Shown here piece after piece: positions 50,088 to 58,151 of a stretch of DNA of 64,000 bases (its first letter is position 1; each line of letters opens with the position of its first letter). The stretch lies in NCBI RefSeq assembly GCF_024138165.1, contig NZ_CP100000.1:3596001-3660000 (forward strand). Reading direction: 5' to 3'. Source of the stretch: Halorussus vallis. Its GTDB lineage: Archaea > Halobacteriota > Halobacteria > Halobacteriales > Haladaptataceae. A model generated the notes under the pieces. That model did not search any database. It worked only from the letters and a program-made list of their open reading frames with translations, and had not been told where the DNA came from. A program made the position numbers and the translations under genes.

Positions 50088-50121
50088 GCCGCGACCTGGC
50101 CTCGCCTTCGGATTTAAGGCT
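50088..50121 (-). promoter_or_regulatory. Promoter module A of the secretion cluster
   Basis: 34 nt before GTG 50087. On the leftward strand it reads AGCCTTAAATCCGAAGGCG then AGGCCA. TATA-like CTTAAA 25-30 nt from the start. It is the first of three copies; the divergent CetZ gene starts 157 nt away. Confidence 0.65.
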
Positions 50122-50244
50122 ACGGGGCGCTCGCGGCGATCATGCGCGTATATAGATTCCGGTATTACCAGAATTCGAACCTTACGGGCCGCTGGAAGGC
50201 GCTTCGTCGGAAGGTTGATTATCTACCAATTCGAGGCGTTTCGC

Positions 50245-51324
50245 ATGAAAGTCGTCCTGATTGGCGTCGGTCAGGCTGGGGGAAAACTCACCCAGCAACT
50301 GGCCGAGTACGACCAGCGAATGGGTTTCGGCGCCGTCCAAGGCGCGCTCGCGGTGAACTCCGCGAAGGCCGACCTGCAATCGCTCGACCTCGACACGGTG
50401 CTCGTCGGCCAAGACCGCGTCAACGGCCACGGCGTCGGCGGTGACAACGAACTCGGCGCGGAAGTGATGCAGAGCGACGCGACCGAAGTGATGGACGCCC
50501 TCGACGGCCGAATCACCGCGCAGGCCGAGGCCATCTTCGTGGTCGCCGGCCTCGGCGGCGGCACCGGGTCGGGCGGCGCGCCCGTCCTCGCGCGCGAACT
50601 CAACCGCGTCTACCGGATTCCCGTCTACGGCCTCGGCGTCCTCCCCGGCCGGGGCGAAGGGTCGATGTACCAGGTCAACGCGGGCCGCTCGCTCAAGACG
50701 CTCGTCCGGGAAGCCGACGCGACCCTCCTCATCGACAACGACGCGTGGCACACCTCCGGCGAGAGCGTCGGCGAGGCGTTCGACAAGATCAACCAGAACA
50801 TCGCCCAACGGGTCGGCCTGCTGTTCGCTTCCGGCGAGGCGGTCGAGGGCGTCGGCGAGAGCGTCGTCGACTCCAGCGAGGTCATCAACACCCTCCGGTC
50901 GGGCGGCATCGCAACGCTCGGGTTCGCCAGCGCCGAGGCCAGCGAGGACGCCGAGGAGAACATCAACACCGTCACCTCCACCACCCGCCGCGCCCTCCTC
51001 AGCAACCTCAGCCTGCCGAACGCCATCGACGCCGACTCGGGGCTACTCGTGGTCGCCGGCAAACCCGACGCGATTCCCCGGAAGGGCGTCGAGCGCGCCC
51101 GCAAGTGGATGGAGGAGGAGACCGGCAGCCTCCAGGTCCGGGGCGGGGACTTCCCGCTCGACAGCGAGCGACTCGCCACCCTCATCGTGCTCGGCGGCGT
51201 CGAACGCTCCCAGCGCGTCGAGGACTTCATCGAGCGCGCCAAGCAGGCGAGCAAGGAGGCCGAGCAGGAACGTCAGGACCCCGCGGAGATGTTCCATAAC
51301 GACCAGATCGACGACCTGATATAG
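50245..51324 (+). CDS. cetZ: CetZ-type tubulin/FtsZ-superfamily GTPase
   Basis: 359 residues starting MKVVLIGVGQAGGKL. The GTPase signature is GGGTGSG at 104-110; N-terminal GQAGGK and the NSAKADL loop are typical of archaeal CetZ rather than FtsZ1/2. The C-terminal end is charged and helical (EQERQDPAEMFHNDQI). CetZs shape haloarchaeal cells and affect motility and surface-structure placement. A TATA-like GATTATC (50217-50223) is 22-28 nt before ATG 50245. It is divergent from the secretion cluster. Confidence 0.92.
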   Translation: MKVVLIGVGQAGGKLTQQLAEYDQRMGFGAVQGALAVNSAKADLQSLDLDTVLVGQDRVNGHGVGGDNELGAEVMQSDATEVMDALDGRITAQAEAIFVVAGLGGGTGSGGAPVLARELNRVYRIPVYGLGVLPGRGEGSMYQVNAGRSLKTLVREADATLLIDNDAWHTSGESVGEAFDKINQNIAQRVGLLFASGEAVEGVGESVVDSSEVINTLRSGGIATLGFASAEASEDAEENINTVTSTTRRALLSNLSLPNAIDADSGLLVVAGKPDAIPRKGVERARKWMEEETGSLQVRGGDFPLDSERLATLIVLGGVERSQRVEDFIERAKQASKEAEQERQDPAEMFHNDQIDDLI

Positions 51325-51457
51325 CGACCGACCCCGATTCGGGTCGTCCCGCCCCGATTTTCGACGGTGCAATCGGAAACGCGGAGCCATCGCTCGAAGA
51401 CGTGGCGCCGTCGACCGAAAGAAGAGAACTCGCCGAACGTCCGACCGCGAGTTCCGA

Positions 51458-52801
51458 CTACACCAGGCTCTTGCCGTCGAACTCGGCGGCGTCGTAGTCC
51501 ATCTCCATCAGGTCGAGGATGGTGGGCGTGATGTCGTAGAGGTCGACGTCGCGCATCGAGGCGTCCGGGTCGTCGACGAACAGCGTGGCGTTGTCGAAGC
51601 TGTGCATGCCGTTGCGCGGCCCCTCGCCGAACACGTCGTCGTGGCCCTTGAACCCGGCCTTGAGGTCGAAGCCGTAACTCGGGATTGCGACGAGGTCGGG
51701 CGCGATGTCGTCGTGGTCGCCGTCGAAGGCCTCCTCCTTGGTGACCACGCGGTCACAGACCTTCTCGCCGTTCGGCCCTTCGAGCGATTCGAGGGCGTCC
51801 TTGAGTTGGTCGCGCTTCTCCTCGTACTCGCTCTGCGGGACCGACCCGCGGGGTTCGCGGCCTTCGAGGTTGATGTAGAAGCGGCCGGGGATGAGCGAGT
51901 AGGCCTCGGTGTCCTCGCTGATGTCGCCCAGTTCCTCGTGGTCGTCGTCTTCGTAGGAGAGCCACCCCTCCTGTTCGAGCCAGGTGTTGAAGTGGACCTC
52001 GTAGTCGAGGCTGGTGAACCCGTGGTCGGAGGCGACCATCATCGTCACGTCGTCCGGGAGATTCTGTCGAATCTCGCCGAGGTAGCGGTCGACCTTCTTG
52101 TAGAAGTCGATGAACTCCTGTTTGTACTCCATGTCCTCCTCGTAGTGGCGGTAGAGGAAGTGGTTCACCCGGTCGGTGGTCATGAAGACGCCGAAGAACA
52201 GGTCCCAGTCGTCCTGCTGGATGTAGTGTTTGAACGCCTCGTAACGGGCGTCGAGCGTCTCGTGGGCGTTCTCGATGAACTCCGATTTGTCGTCCTTGTG
52301 CCCGAGTTTGGCGTTGGAGTCGATCCGGTAGTCGATGGACTCGAGGTAGTCGCGCATCTCGTCGGGGTACGCCGCCTTGTCGACGCCCGGCGAGAGGAAG
52401 CCCGAAACCATCCGCTGGACGTTGCGCTGGGGCGGGAAGGTGACGGGGACGTTCATCACCGTCGCGTCCCGGCCGGCGTCCTGGACGCGGTCCCAGACGC
52501 GAGTCGCCTGGACGTCCCGGCCCATCGGCACGTAGGTGTCGTAGGAGCCGACCTCGCGGTCCTGGAAGCCGTAGACGCCGGTCTGTCCGGGGTTGACGCC
52601 GGTGGTCAGGGAGGGCCAGCAGGCCGAGGATTCGGGGGGAACGATGCTGTCTATCGCGCCCGACGACCCCTCGTCGGCGAGCGCGCTCAGATGTTCGAAC
52701 TCGTCGAAGTTGTCCTCTAGGAAGCTATACGGAACGCCGTCGATACCAAAGAAAGCGACACGCGGCTTATCCTCGCCACGGATCCTGTCGAAGAGACCCA
52801 T
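51458..52801 (-). CDS. Alkaline-phosphatase-superfamily phosphodiesterase
   Basis: 447 residues. The metal-binding residues of the nucleotide pyrophosphatase/phosphodiesterase branch are visible: Asp21 (FFGIDGVPYS), the nucleophile region SSACWPSLTTGVNPG, ASDHGF and a late MHSFDNATLF. Substrate could be a phosphodiester or an exported sugar phosphate; no signal peptide, so cytosolic. A TATA-like AATTTCTT on the minus strand lies about 30 nt before ATG 52801. Confidence 0.85.
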   Translation of the reverse strand: MGLFDRIRGEDKPRVAFFGIDGVPYSFLEDNFDEFEHLSALADEGSSGAIDSIVPPESSACWPSLTTGVNPGQTGVYGFQDREVGSYDTYVPMGRDVQATRVWDRVQDAGRDATVMNVPVTFPPQRNVQRMVSGFLSPGVDKAAYPDEMRDYLESIDYRIDSNAKLGHKDDKSEFIENAHETLDARYEAFKHYIQQDDWDLFFGVFMTTDRVNHFLYRHYEEDMEYKQEFIDFYKKVDRYLGEIRQNLPDDVTMMVASDHGFTSLDYEVHFNTWLEQEGWLSYEDDDHEELGDISEDTEAYSLIPGRFYINLEGREPRGSVPQSEYEEKRDQLKDALESLEGPNGEKVCDRVVTKEEAFDGDHDDIAPDLVAIPSYGFDLKAGFKGHDDVFGEGPRNGMHSFDNATLFVDDPDASMRDVDLYDITPTILDLMEMDYDAAEFDGKSLV

Positions 52802-52902
52802 ACGTTCGGCTACGACGTAGAGGTACAAGAAATTTCTTTTCGCCGAGACTCTCTCGTATGCGAACGAGTATCACGATTCGGAGGGGTCGAGATGACAGTG
52901 CG

Positions 52903-54018
52903 CTACGAACTCTCGAACGCCTCGAACAGCGCCTTCCGGGTGCTGGCGTCGATGAGCATGTCCAGCGTCTCGGTGTGGTCGCTGTCGACCTGCGCGAACA
53001 GGCCGAGCGGGACTCGGGCAGTCGCGGCGTCGGTGTTGCCGCCGGTCGTCTCGCTCGCGTCGAAGGCGGTGTCGAGGATGTCGAGGGCGTTCGTCCGGAC
53101 GTCCTCGGCCCGGCAGGAGACGACGATGGTTTCCTCGTGGATGCCGAACACCGCGGCGGTCGAGACGCCCTCCAGTCGGAGCATCGTGTCGGCGGCCTCT
53201 TCGAGCGAAGACACCGACGGTACCGCCCCGACGTTCGTCACGGCGAAACTCGCCCGGCGCTCGCGGTTGGCGATGGCGTCGCTTATCACGTCGAAGGTGT
53301 CGCCGCTCATTCCCGGCGAGCGCAGGTCCTCGATGCGCCCGAGGTCGGCGTAGGTGTGGAGGAAGCCGGCGGCCTCGTAGTCGTGCTGGCCGTTCGCGCG
53401 CCGGAACTCGTGGGTGCCCGCCCGGATGCCGTGTAACAGCGCGGTGGCGACCCGCTGGTCGGGCACGACCTCCTCCTCGCGGAGCAGGCGCGTGACCGTC
53501 GTGGCGGTCGCACCGTCGTCGGTCGGGGTGACGGTGAGGATGTTCTCCTCGGCGGTCGGGCGGTGGCGGACGACGGCGACGACCGGCGGGTTGTTCGAGA
53601 GTCGCGGAACTGCCCCGCCGCCGCCGACCGCGATGGCGGCGTCGCAGTCGGCCAGCGTGTCGGTCCCTTCCGAGACGACGCTCAGTTCAACGTCGAAGAT
53701 GTTGCAGAACGTCTTGCTGTCCTCGCCGGTGACGGGGCCTTCGGCGAACAGTCGGCCGGTGACGCCCCACTCCTTCGAGAGCGCCTGGAGGCCCACCGCC
53801 GCGGCCAGCGCGTCGATGCTCGGCCCGTCGGGGACGACCAGCGCCACGCGGTTCTGTCCGGCGATAGTCGCCCGGAGCGCGTCGGACGGCGACTCGTCGT
53901 CGCGGCGGCGCCAGTCGGTCACCGACTGGGCGGCGTAGAAGACCAGACCCCCCGAAACCAGAAGCGTCGCTGCCAGCATCACCAACTCGCTACTGCCGAG
54001 TACGGGTCCGGTCGCCAT
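52903..54018 (-). CDS. DHH-family protein with degenerate active site and N-terminal membrane helix
   Basis: 371 residues, same layout as 37398-38582: N-terminal transmembrane segment (about 13-33), DHH-like then DHHA1-like domain. The catalytic motifs are lost: the HPNPDPDA position reads PDGPSIDA (63-70), VDHN reads VGGGGA (131-136), VDHHPG reads VRHRPT (150-155), and no GGH is seen at the C-terminus. The fold motifs FAVTNVGAV and LLHGIRAGTHEF remain. It is most probably a non-catalytic sensor or a partner of the active paralogue. Confidence 0.75.
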   Translation of the reverse strand: MATGPVLGSSELVMLAATLLVSGGLVFYAAQSVTDWRRRDDESPSDALRATIAGQNRVALVVPDGPSIDALAAAVGLQALSKEWGVTGRLFAEGPVTGEDSKTFCNIFDVELSVVSEGTDTLADCDAAIAVGGGGAVPRLSNNPPVVAVVRHRPTAEENILTVTPTDDGATATTVTRLLREEEVVPDQRVATALLHGIRAGTHEFRRANGQHDYEAAGFLHTYADLGRIEDLRSPGMSGDTFDVISDAIANRERRASFAVTNVGAVPSVSSLEEAADTMLRLEGVSTAAVFGIHEETIVVSCRAEDVRTNALDILDTAFDASETTGGNTDAATARVPLGLFAQVDSDHTETLDMLIDASTRKALFEAFESS

Positions 54019-54145
54019 CGGTTCTCGGTTCGGGGTGCCGAGGCCAGACTGAAATAGTTTCGGGCAACTGTCTGTCTACTGTGAGTGTCGAAATGCGGAG
54101 AGAAACGGTAGATCGGTCGGGGGAGCGACCGACGGTCACGGGGGG

Positions 54146-54181
54146 AAATCGCCGGCCCTGACCGGTCGGGGCCGGCGATTT
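54146..54181. terminator. 13-bp hairpin after ppa
   Basis: Arms 54146-54158 / 54169-54181, 10-nt loop with its own GACCGGTC symmetry, 25 nt after the leftward pyrophosphatase stop (54206). Confidence 0.55.
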
Positions 54182-54205
54182 GGGAGCGGTCGTCCTCGCG
54201 GCGGT

Positions 54206-54739
54206 TCAGCCGAAGTGCTCTTCGTAGAGGTCCATCGCGTGTTCGATGGCGTCCTTCGCGGCCGCCTTGTCCTCCCAGCCGAGGGTTTCGACTTCCTTGC
54301 CGGCTTCGAGGTTCTTGTACGTCTCGAAGAACTCCTCGATCTCGGCCTTCTTCTGGTCGGTGAGGTCGTCGACGTCCTGGACGTGGTCGTAGCGCGGGTC
54401 CTCGATGGGGACGGCGATGACCTTGTCGTCCTGCTCGCCGTCGTCGTCCATCTTCATCATCGCGACCGGACGGGCCTCGATGACGCACCCGGGGAACGTC
54501 TGGTCCTTGACGAGGACGAGCACGTCGAAGGGGTCCTCGTCGTCGTAGTACGACTGCGGGATGAAGCCGTAGTCGCTGGGGTAGTGGACGTTGCTGTGGA
54601 GGACCCGGTCGAGCATGACGCCCGGGATGTCCTTGTCGTACTCGTACTTGTTGCGCTCGCCTTTGAGACACTCGACGACCGCGTAGATCTCTTCCGGCGG
54701 GTTCGGTCCCGTCTCCAAGTCTTCCCAGAGGTTCGTCAT
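54206..54739 (-). CDS. ppa: Inorganic pyrophosphatase (class A/family I)
   Basis: 177 residues, the normal family I size. Active-site phrases include ERNKYEYDK, HSNVHYPSDYGFIPQSYYDDEDPFDVLV (with the Asp cluster) and DDKVIAVPIEDPRY. It hydrolyses pyrophosphate in the cytosol, pulling biosynthetic reactions forward. ATG 54739 faces the padR gene across a promoter-rich gap. Confidence 0.97.
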   Translation of the reverse strand: MTNLWEDLETGPNPPEEIYAVVECLKGERNKYEYDKDIPGVMLDRVLHSNVHYPSDYGFIPQSYYDDEDPFDVLVLVKDQTFPGCVIEARPVAMMKMDDDGEQDDKVIAVPIEDPRYDHVQDVDDLTDQKKAEIEEFFETYKNLEAGKEVETLGWEDKAAAKDAIEHAMDLYEEHFG

Positions 54740-55033
54740 AGTGCGCTCGAAACTGCGTCAGAGTCGGGGAAAGTCCTTTCGGCATCCGTTTCGCGCCGGA
54801 TTTCGGGGTTTTCGGCGACCGAGCGCCGTGACCTCCGATTTGGGCGTCTCGGAGTTTTCGTCGTGTTGGCCGCTGGATAATAAGATACGTCCGTGACAGA
54901 TACCGGCGTCCTTCAGTCCCCTACTTAAACTGGATTAAAATACGGTACTACAACTGAGCCATAACCGGGGAAACTCTGTCTAAGTTGGGAAGGATTAAAT
55001 ACCGGCGTGACAAATCTTCGTCTGTCAGACTCT
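54740..55033. promoter_or_regulatory. Divergent promoter region between ppa and padR
   Basis: Gene-free. Three similar TATA-plus-downstream blocks occur: GGATAATAAGATACG (54875-54889), GGATTAAAATACGG (about 54931-54944) and GGATTAAATACCGG (54992-55005). The first and third continue as near-copies of each other (ATAC-N3-CGTGACA-x-AT, 54885-54901 and 54999-55015, 13 of 17 identical). This may be a PadR-type autoregulatory site set. Confidence 0.45.
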
Positions 55034-55384
55034 ATGTCAGAGGCACAGACACTCACAGAGACGAGTACCGCACGTAACCTCACCGCGTTCCAGCACAACA
55101 TCCTCGTCATCCTCTCGGAGGAGCCCATGTACGGTCTCGCCATCAAGCGAGAACTCGAGGACTACTACGGCGAGGAGGTAAACCACGGCCGTCTCTACCC
55201 CAACCTCGACACCCTGGTCGAGAAGGGATTCGTCGAGAAGAGCGAACTCGACAAGCGAACCAACCAGTACGAGCTCACCGACGAGGGCCTCGGCGCCGTC
55301 GTGGACTCGCTACAGTGGACGCTCGAGAAGTTCGTCACCGACGAAGAGCGCGCCGAACAGATCCGCGAACTCACCGAAGAGTAG
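55034..55384 (+). CDS. PadR-family transcriptional regulator
   Basis: 116 residues from ATG 55034 (MSEAQTLTETSTARNLTAFQ...). The winged helix has FQHNILVILSEEPMYGLAIK, HGRLYPNLDTLVEKGFVEK (recognition and wing) and DKRTNQYELTDEG; the C-terminal helix dimerises. ATG 55034 lies some 30 nt downstream of the TATA-like box near 54994. Haloarchaeal PadR members are widespread; the target is unknown, but self-control at 54740-55033 is plausible. Confidence 0.9.
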   Translation: MSEAQTLTETSTARNLTAFQHNILVILSEEPMYGLAIKRELEDYYGEEVNHGRLYPNLDTLVEKGFVEKSELDKRTNQYELTDEGLGAVVDSLQWTLEKFVTDEERAEQIRELTEE

Positions 55385-55452
55385 TCGCCCGTTCGGGCCG
55401 TCTTTCCGCCCGAACCGTCCCCGACGCGGACGACGCCCCACCGGGGGTGGAT

Positions 55453-56091
55453 TTACCGTCTGGTAGGCGCTCGTTCGTCCGCGACGTCGAAACAGCGTTC
55501 GACCGATTCCTCGACGACCGCCCGCTGTTCTTCTGTCGGCCACGCGTTCCGTGGAAAGTACTCCGCGAGGAACTCCGACACTTCCTCAGCGGTCGCCGAC
55601 TCGACGGGTCGCGCGTAGTGGTTACTCATGAAGTCGGCGAACGCCGCGGCGTTGTCGCCGTGGACGTCGCCGTGGGCGTCTCGCACGCGCGCCGCGACCG
55701 ACCTATTGTGGTCGTCGACCGCGTCCCACTCGTCGGGGTCGCCCGGCCCGTCGAGGGGAACCTCGACGGCCCGGTCGGTGTCCTCGACGCGTTCGACCCG
55801 TATCCTCCCGTCCTCGACCCACTCCTCGGGGTGGAGGACGAGTACCGTGGCGGCGTCGTCCTCGCGTTCGTGCGCGACAAACTCCCGGTCTTCGAGCAGC
55901 GACGCCCGTTCTTCGCGGTAGGCCGCCGCTTCCGCCTCGTCGACCGCCTCGCGCGCCAGTCGAGTGAGCCGTTCGGCCCGCTCGACGACCGTCTCGGGGA
56001 GTTCGTCGCGGGACTCCTCCTCGGATTCGGGATTTCGAGCGTCCGTCTCGGAACGCCGTCGGCCGGACTCGGCGTGTCGTTCCTCATCCAT
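55453..56091 (-). CDS. rnhA-operon protein (DUF7108-like)
   Basis: 212 residues, acidic, helical N-terminus then a compact domain (FVAHEREDDAATVLVLHPEEWVEDGRIRVERV). It overlaps the RNase HI stop by 8 nt and sits downstream of it, the layout for which such proteins are named 'rnhA operon protein'. Its role is unknown; the tight overlap suggests a partner in RNA:DNA hybrid handling. Confidence 0.75.
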   Translation of the reverse strand: MDEERHAESGRRRSETDARNPESEEESRDELPETVVERAERLTRLAREAVDEAEAAAYREERASLLEDREFVAHEREDDAATVLVLHPEEWVEDGRIRVERVEDTDRAVEVPLDGPGDPDEWDAVDDHNRSVAARVRDAHGDVHGDNAAAFADFMSNHYARPVESATAEEVSEFLAEYFPRNAWPTEEQRAVVEESVERCFDVADERAPTRR

Positions 56092-56677
56092 TATCCAGGG
56101 CCTCGTTCACCAGTTTGTCGGCGCGCTCGTTTATCTCCCGCGGAACGTGCTGGAGCGTCCACTCGTCGAAGTTCGTCAGCAGTTCCCGAGCGGTGACCCT
56201 GAGTTCGCGGAGGTCCGGGTCGTTGGTGTTCCACGCGCCGTTGACCTGCTTGACGATGAGTTCCGAGTCGCCCTTCACGTCGAGGCTGTCGAAGCCGTAG
56301 TCGCGGGCGGCCCGGAGCGCCCGGACCAGCGCCTCGTACTCGGCCTGGTTGTTGGTCGCGCGCCCGATGGTTTCGCTCCCCTCGGCGGCGATGCCGTCGC
56401 TGGTGACGATGACCCAGCCCACGGCCGCGGGACCTGGATTCCCCCGACTTCCGCCGTCGAAGTAGACGTACGCGTGACCGCCCGCCTCGCGGAGGACCGC
56501 CTCGATGTCGCCGGGACTCGCCCCTTGGACGACGACCTTCCCGTCGTACGCGACCGCGTTGGCGTCGCCGTACTCGGCGCGCCAGCGCTCGTGCTCCGAG
56601 TTCCCGGACGACACCTCGGCTCCGGCGTCGACCAACTTCTCGCGGGCGGCGTCGACGTCGCACTCGATGACCGGCAT
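56084..56677 (-). CDS. rnhA: Ribonuclease HI with N-terminal extension
   Basis: 197 residues. The catalytic domain (68-197) has Asp74 (YVYFDGGSRGN), Glu113 (NNQAEYEAL), Asp137 (VKGDSEL) and Asp187 (INERADKLV). The first 66 residues form an extra domain with YGDANAVAYDGKVVVQGASP, similar in pattern to the TBP-like hybrid-binding module of RNase HIII or to N-terminal domains of other RNases HI. It removes RNA from RNA:DNA hybrids and primers. The downstream partner overlaps by 8 nt. Confidence 0.93.
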   Translation of the reverse strand: MPVIECDVDAAREKLVDAGAEVSSGNSEHERWRAEYGDANAVAYDGKVVVQGASPGDIEAVLREAGGHAYVYFDGGSRGNPGPAAVGWVIVTSDGIAAEGSETIGRATNNQAEYEALVRALRAARDYGFDSLDVKGDSELIVKQVNGAWNTNDPDLRELRVTARELLTNFDEWTLQHVPREINERADKLVNEALDNG

Positions 56678-56821
56678 ACGGGATGACCTCCTCGATAGCC
56701 GTATAAACGACTTCCGATGGTGCTCTCCTCTCGTGGTTTCGAGAATACCGGCCGAATTTGCGGCATTAAGCGGTCCCTGAGAAATTCCGACGCCCGAGAT
56801 ACGCGACGTTGACGACCGAGG

Positions 56822-56829
56822 GTTTAAGT
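56822..56829 (+). promoter_or_regulatory. TATA-like box of the TFB gene
   Basis: GTTTAAGT at 56822-56829 ends 28 nt before ATG 56858. A second AT-rich run (CTATAAAAG, about 56845-56853) lies too near the start to be the TATA box. Confidence 0.45.
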
Positions 56830-56857
56830 GTTTCCGGAATACTACTATAAAAGTGCG

Positions 56858-57823
56858 ATGACACGGTCCACTCGCCAGCGGGAGCGCCAAGCCGAGGCGG
56901 AGCAAACGGAGGACGAGAGCGAGGGCGTACGGGAATGCCCGGAGTGCAATTCCGACAATCTCGTCAAGAGCTCCGACAGGGCGGAACTCATCTGCGACGA
57001 CTGCGGTCTGGTCGTCGAGGAGGAGCAGATAGACCCCGGCCCTGAGTGGCGCGCGTTCAACCATCAGGAACGGCAGGAAAAGTCGCGCGTGGGAGCCCCG
57101 ACGACCCAGACGATGCACGACAAGGGGCTGACCACGACCATCGACTGGAAGGACAAGGACGCCTACGGTCGCTCTATTTCCTCGAAGAAACGGAGCCAGA
57201 TGCACCGTCTGCGGAAATGGCAGGAGCGCATCCGGACGAAGGACGCGGGCGAGCGCAATCTCCAGTTCGCGCTCAGCGAGATCGACCGCATGGCCTCGGC
57301 GCTCGGCGTTCCGCGCTCCGTCCGCGAGGTGGCGAGCGTCATCTACCGGCGGGCGCTCAAGGAGGACCTCATCCGGGGTCGCTCCATCGAGGGCGTCGCC
57401 ACCAGCGCGCTCTACGCCGCCTGTCGGAAGGAAGGTATCCCGCGAAGCCTCGAAGAAATCTCGGAAGTATCGCGCGTCGAACGAAAGGAGATCGGCCGAA
57501 CGTATCGCTACATCTCCCAGGAACTCGGCCTGGAGATGAAGCCCGTCGACCCGAAGAAGTACGTCCCGCGGTTCTGTTCTGAACTCGAACTCAGCGAAGA
57601 AGTCCAGACGAAGGCCAACGAAATCATCGAAACTACGGCCGAGGAAGGGCTCCTCTCCGGCAAGTCGCCGACGGGGTACGCGGCGGCGGCCATCTACGCG
57701 GCGTCGTTACTCTGTAACGAGAAGAAGACCCAGCGCGAGGTCGCAGACGTCGCGCAGGTCACCGAAGTCACCATCCGCAACCGCTACCAGGAACAGATCG
57801 AAGCGATGGGCATCCACAGTTAG
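56858..57823 (+). CDS. tfb: Transcription initiation factor TFB
   Basis: 321 residues. Zinc ribbon Cys27, Cys30, Cys46 and Cys49; B-finger/reader region [20 protein letters not shown]; two cyclin folds (about 120-210 and 215-310) ending in the HTH that binds the BRE element. It joins TBP and RNA polymerase at promoters; haloarchaea carry several TFBs and this one cannot be ranked. ATG 56858 gives the conserved start [11 protein letters not shown]. Confidence 0.96.
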   Translation: MTRSTRQRERQAEAEQTEDESEGVRECPECNSDNLVKSSDRAELICDDCGLVVEEEQIDPGPEWRAFNHQERQEKSRVGAPTTQTMHDKGLTTTIDWKDKDAYGRSISSKKRSQMHRLRKWQERIRTKDAGERNLQFALSEIDRMASALGVPRSVREVASVIYRRALKEDLIRGRSIEGVATSALYAACRKEGIPRSLEEISEVSRVERKEIGRTYRYISQELGLEMKPVDPKKYVPRFCSELELSEEVQTKANEIIETTAEEGLLSGKSPTGYAAAAIYAASLLCNEKKTQREVADVAQVTEVTIRNRYQEQIEAMGIHS

Positions 57824-58151
57824 GACCCGCTGTTCCGATTCCCGCGGTTTCGATTCTCGGGGTTCTCGGTTTCCCGCAGTTCTCGGTCGCTCGCAGTCCT
57901 CGGCTTCTCGTTCCCGGTCGTCCGTAGATTCAAATACCGAAACGAAACCACCTGCGGGTATGTAGCGACCGCCCGCGCGCCGGCCGCGAAACGGGGTCAC
58001 GACCGGCGCGCCCGCTTGCCAGCGAACCGCCGGACGCGTCTTAAGACGCGTCCGGCGGTTCGCCCCTCTCGTGGTCCCTGTACGCCCCTCGTTCTCCACC
58101 GCCGTTCGCGGCGAGTAAGGTTCAAACCCTCTCGCTCCCAAGGTCGAACGA
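57824..58151. other. Gene-free region with a 42-bp perfect palindrome
   Basis: The left part is repetitive in TTCTCGG/CCGCGG-like words and TTCAAATACC. It then holds a 9-bp inverted repeat (about 57976-58011) and a perfect palindrome (58022-58063). Downstream GTTCAAACC precedes ATG 58152 by about 30 nt. No gene or tRNA found. Confidence 0.5.
58022..58063. repeat. Perfect 42-bp palindrome between tfb and nreA
   Basis: 21-bp arms with no spacer, centre TTAA. It is 200 nt after the TFB stop and 88 nt before NreA. In DNA it can extrude a cruciform; in RNA it would fold as a long hairpin. Confidence 0.9.

Noticed and set aside
50135-50240. Possible tRNA-like GAATTCGAACC stretch
   Set aside because: No pairing acceptor stem or D-arm could be drawn; it is the cetZ/cluster promoter region.
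58100-58151. GGTTCAAACC resembling a tRNA T-arm
   Set aside because: No matching acceptor or anticodon arms around it.
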